Positions 62,011-64,000 of a stretch of 64,000 bases of DNA are shown here, one piece after another (within the stretch, counting starts at the first letter, position 1; each line of letters starts with the position of its first letter). Made by a program: the position numbers and the translations under genes. The DNA is from Limisphaera sp026417315. Lineage in GTDB: Bacteria; Verrucomicrobiota; Verrucomicrobiia; Limisphaerales; Limisphaeraceae. The notes below the pieces were generated by a model. It was given only the letters and a program-made list of their open reading frames with translations, searched no databases and was not told the origin of the DNA. Where the stretch lies: positions 1 to 64,000 of the forward strand of contig NZ_JBMVQY010000001.1 of the NCBI RefSeq assembly GCF_049537125.1, in the 5' to 3' direction.

Positions 62011-63948
62011 TCATCGACGCGCCGGAGCCGGTCCGGTTTGACCGGTCAACCGGGCCTCGGCGCTGCGGGCCATGGCTTCCGTCAACAATCCCAGCACTTC
62101 GGCCCGCACCAGGGCACCCACCAGCTTGCGTTCCGAAGGGCTGTTCACCACCGGGATGTGCTGCTGTTCGCTGCGCAACACCACCGGCAACGCCTCGAAC
62201 AGGGTCTGATTGGGCGTCAACCACGCCGGCGGCGGCCGCATCACGTCGTATGCAATCACAGCGCGCAATTCCTCCCCGGCGTTCAGGAAGGGCTTCAGAT
62301 CATGCAGCGCGACCACACCGAGGAGACGGTTCTCGCCATCCACCACCGGCAAAAAGTTGTTGGTCCGCGTCAGAAACCGCTGCGCCATCTCCTGCAGGGT
62401 CGCCGTCTCCCGCACCGGCGGCACCGGATCGCGCATCAGATCGCCCACGCGGCAGTCCAGCGTGACCTCGGTCGTGGTATCGAGGCCGCGCACGCGCAGG
62501 GTCTCGGTGTACACGGAGTCCGGATGGAGTCGTCCGGCCACCAGGGCCGCCACCACGCAGCCCAGCATCAGCGGCGGCATCAACGAATAGTTCAAGGAAA
62601 TTTCGAAGACCAAAATCATGGCCAACAACGGAGAGCGGGTCGTGGCGGAGAACACGCAGCCCATGCCCACCAGCGCGAACGTACTGACCGGAAGATGCAA
62701 GGCCGCGCCCAGCAGGTGCAGACTCAGGCCGAACGCCGCTCCGACCGCCGCACCCAGAAACAATGTCGGAGTAAACACGCCACCGACGGCCCCCGAGCCG
62801 ACAGTTACCACCGTGGCCAGCAGTTTGGCCGACAACAATCCCGCCAGAAAGACCAGGCCCCAACGCTCGCCGGTGAGCCCGGCGCTGACCCAGTCCGCGG
62901 TCAGCCGCTCGAATTCGCCATGGAGAATCCGGTTGGCCACCACATAGCCATTGCCCCATACCCCCGGGTAGGCCAGGGCAATCAAGCCCACGATGAGCCC
63001 GCCCAGCGCCATGCGCCCGTACACCGGCCAGGGGATCCGTCGAAACCTCTCCTCGGTAAACCGCAACATCTTCAAAAACAGCACGCCGGTCACACCCCCG
63101 ACGATTCCCAGCAACAAAAACCACGGCAACTGTCCCAGCCGCGTGAACTCGACCACCGGGACCTCGTACCATGAGCGGATCCCGAAGAAACTCCGGGACA
63201 ACACACTGGCCACCACGGCGGACACCACCAGGGGGGCGAACAGCAACATGGAAAAGTTGCCCAGCACGATCCACGCCGCGAACACGGCGCCGGAGATCGG
63301 GGCGTTGTACGCAGCAGCAATCCCGGCCGCTGCCCCACATCCCACCAACAACCGCAACCGGTACGGCGGCCACCTCCGCCACTGGCCCCACTTCGACGCC
63401 AGGGTGGCCGACAGCTGCGTGATGCCGCCCTCTCGCCCAACCGACGCCCCCGTCCCAATGCTGATCAAGGACGACAGGGCCCGTACCAGGTTCGGACGGA
63501 AGGGCAGTCGACCGTCCCCGGCCGCCACGGCCTCCAGCAGATTGGTGGTGCCCGGACGCTTCACCCATTGCAGTCCCCAATGCAACACGAGCCCGGCCAA
63601 CAATCCTCCCAGCGCGGGGGTGAACAACCGCTCCCAAGGGCCGAGGAGCTCGGCCACTTCCACCGGATCGCCCGGTTGATGCAGAAACAACAACGTGACC
63701 GCCTCGATGGCGTAATAAAACACGAGATTCACCAGGCCGCCCACCACGCCAACCCCGGCCGCCAGCAGCAGATGCAACGCCTCCTCGCTGATCCAGAGAC
63801 GTTCCCGCCAGCGCAGGGCCCGCCGCCAATACCGGTGCCAAAGCACCTCCAGAGTGCGTTGCCACCGGCGGATTCGCATGCGATGGGACTCCGGCCCGTT
63901 CACAAGTTCCATGGTAACAAGGCCCCCGGAAGGGCCGCCAGTAACCAC
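62011..63948 (-). CDS. CLC-family chloride transporter with two CBS domains
   Basis: Encodes 645 residues (start 63948; an ATG at 63912 giving MELVNGPE is the alternative). CLC pore motifs: LISIGTGASVGREGG with gating Glu173 (GREGG, where GREGP is usual), GCGAAAGIAAAYNAPISGAV, and GSGAVGGVFTPTLFLGAAVG. The segment AVFAAWIVLGNF stands where proton-coupled CLCs have 'FALE-x-x-LG': the internal proton glutamate is replaced by Trp. Two CBS domains fill the C-terminus (~500-630: DLMRDPVPPVRETATLQEMA and YDVMRPPPAWLTPNQTLFEA) and would sense nucleotides. It lies beside nhaD and mrp, fitting charge balance for sodium extrusion. Confidence 0.9.
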   Translation of the reverse strand: MVTGGPSGGLVTMELVNGPESHRMRIRRWQRTLEVLWHRYWRRALRWRERLWISEEALHLLLAAGVGVVGGLVNLVFYYAIEAVTLLFLHQPGDPVEVAELLGPWERLFTPALGGLLAGLVLHWGLQWVKRPGTTNLLEAVAAGDGRLPFRPNLVRALSSLISIGTGASVGREGGITQLSATLASKWGQWRRWPPYRLRLLVGCGAAAGIAAAYNAPISGAVFAAWIVLGNFSMLLFAPLVVSAVVASVLSRSFFGIRSWYEVPVVEFTRLGQLPWFLLLGIVGGVTGVLFLKMLRFTEERFRRIPWPVYGRMALGGLIVGLIALAYPGVWGNGYVVANRILHGEFERLTADWVSAGLTGERWGLVFLAGLLSAKLLATVVTVGSGAVGGVFTPTLFLGAAVGAAFGLSLHLLGAALHLPVSTFALVGMGCVFSATTRSPLLAMILVFEISLNYSLMPPLMLGCVVAALVAGRLHPDSVYTETLRVRGLDTTTEVTLDCRVGDLMRDPVPPVRETATLQEMAQRFLTRTNNFLPVVDGENRLLGVVALHDLKPFLNAGEELRAVIAYDVMRPPPAWLTPNQTLFEALPVVLRSEQQHIPVVNSPSERKLVGALVRAEVLGLLTEAMARSAEARLTGQTGPAPARR

Positions 63949-64000
63949 TCTGAGGCGGGCAAGCTCTCGGAAAAACTCTTCCGAAGCCAGCGACGTGCCA

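Noticed and set aside
1..64000. tRNA, rRNA or riboswitch genes
   Set aside because: No cloverleaf-like or conserved RNA sequence was seen by eye; a tRNAscan or Rfam search would be needed to exclude them.

Overview
The window reads as one contig from a GC-rich bacterium of the Verrucomicrobiota, most like the Limisphaerales/Pedosphaera group. This is inferred from gene content, since no rRNA, tRNA or ribosomal marker was seen. The pointers are prepilin-like proteins with the FTLIELLVVIAIIAIL leader, Tat-dependent Gfo/Idh/MocA oxidoreductases, a PEP-CTERM protein, a giant lamin-tail/CotH protein, Kelch and S74 surface proteins, and tandem RHS fragments.

Region 1-12437 (minus strand) is a decaying array of RHS cassettes. 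At least five units repeat one layout: a 5'-truncated RHS core, a unique C-terminal tip after the conserved R-D-P end of the core, and 3-17 nt further on a small unrelated gene placed like an immunity gene. The five tips differ, and so do their partners: two small membrane proteins, one soluble protein, one lipoprotein and one anchored BamE/SmpA-like protein. Cores are near identical but broken by one-base frameshifts and in-frame TGA codons. An IS630-type transposase remnant and a palindromic insertion sit inside the array. No unit keeps an RHS N-terminus or a signal peptide, so this looks like a store of orphan tip/immunity cassettes.

Region 12800-34500 holds mixed chromosomal genes: a ceramidase-like lipid hydrolase, a 54-residue basic protein with a good ribosome binding site, a 2681-residue secreted protein with about six lamin-tail domains and a CotH kinase domain, a secreted BSP-type zincin, a MoeB-rhodanese fusion, purine nucleoside phosphorylase overlapping cytidine deaminase, a hybrid histidine kinase lacking its phosphoacceptor histidine, two prepilin-like proteins (one split by TGA) and a Tat-exported oxidoreductase.

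Region 34518-52346 (plus strand) is a run of eight exported-protein genes, the last four translationally coupled: a seven-repeat Kelch propeller, an unknown secreted protein, an S74 tail-fibre-like protein, a giant protein of about 3060 residues (one frameshift), an EF-hand protein, a MORN/YwqK protein, an Ig-like lipoprotein and a P-domain PEP-CTERM protein. They look like parts of one cell-surface or secreted assembly, with the giant protein as core. Its C-terminal third resembles, by eye only, the C-terminal part of Tc-toxin A subunits. This cluster and the RHS array are the best candidates for undescribed biology.

Region 52727-63948 (minus strand) holds a second Tat-dependent oxidoreductase and an ion-homeostasis block: a complete Mrp Na+/H+ antiporter operon (A to G), a NhaD-type Na+/H+ antiporter, and a CLC chloride transporter with CBS domains that lacks the usual internal proton glutamate. 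Together these suggest life under sodium or alkaline stress.
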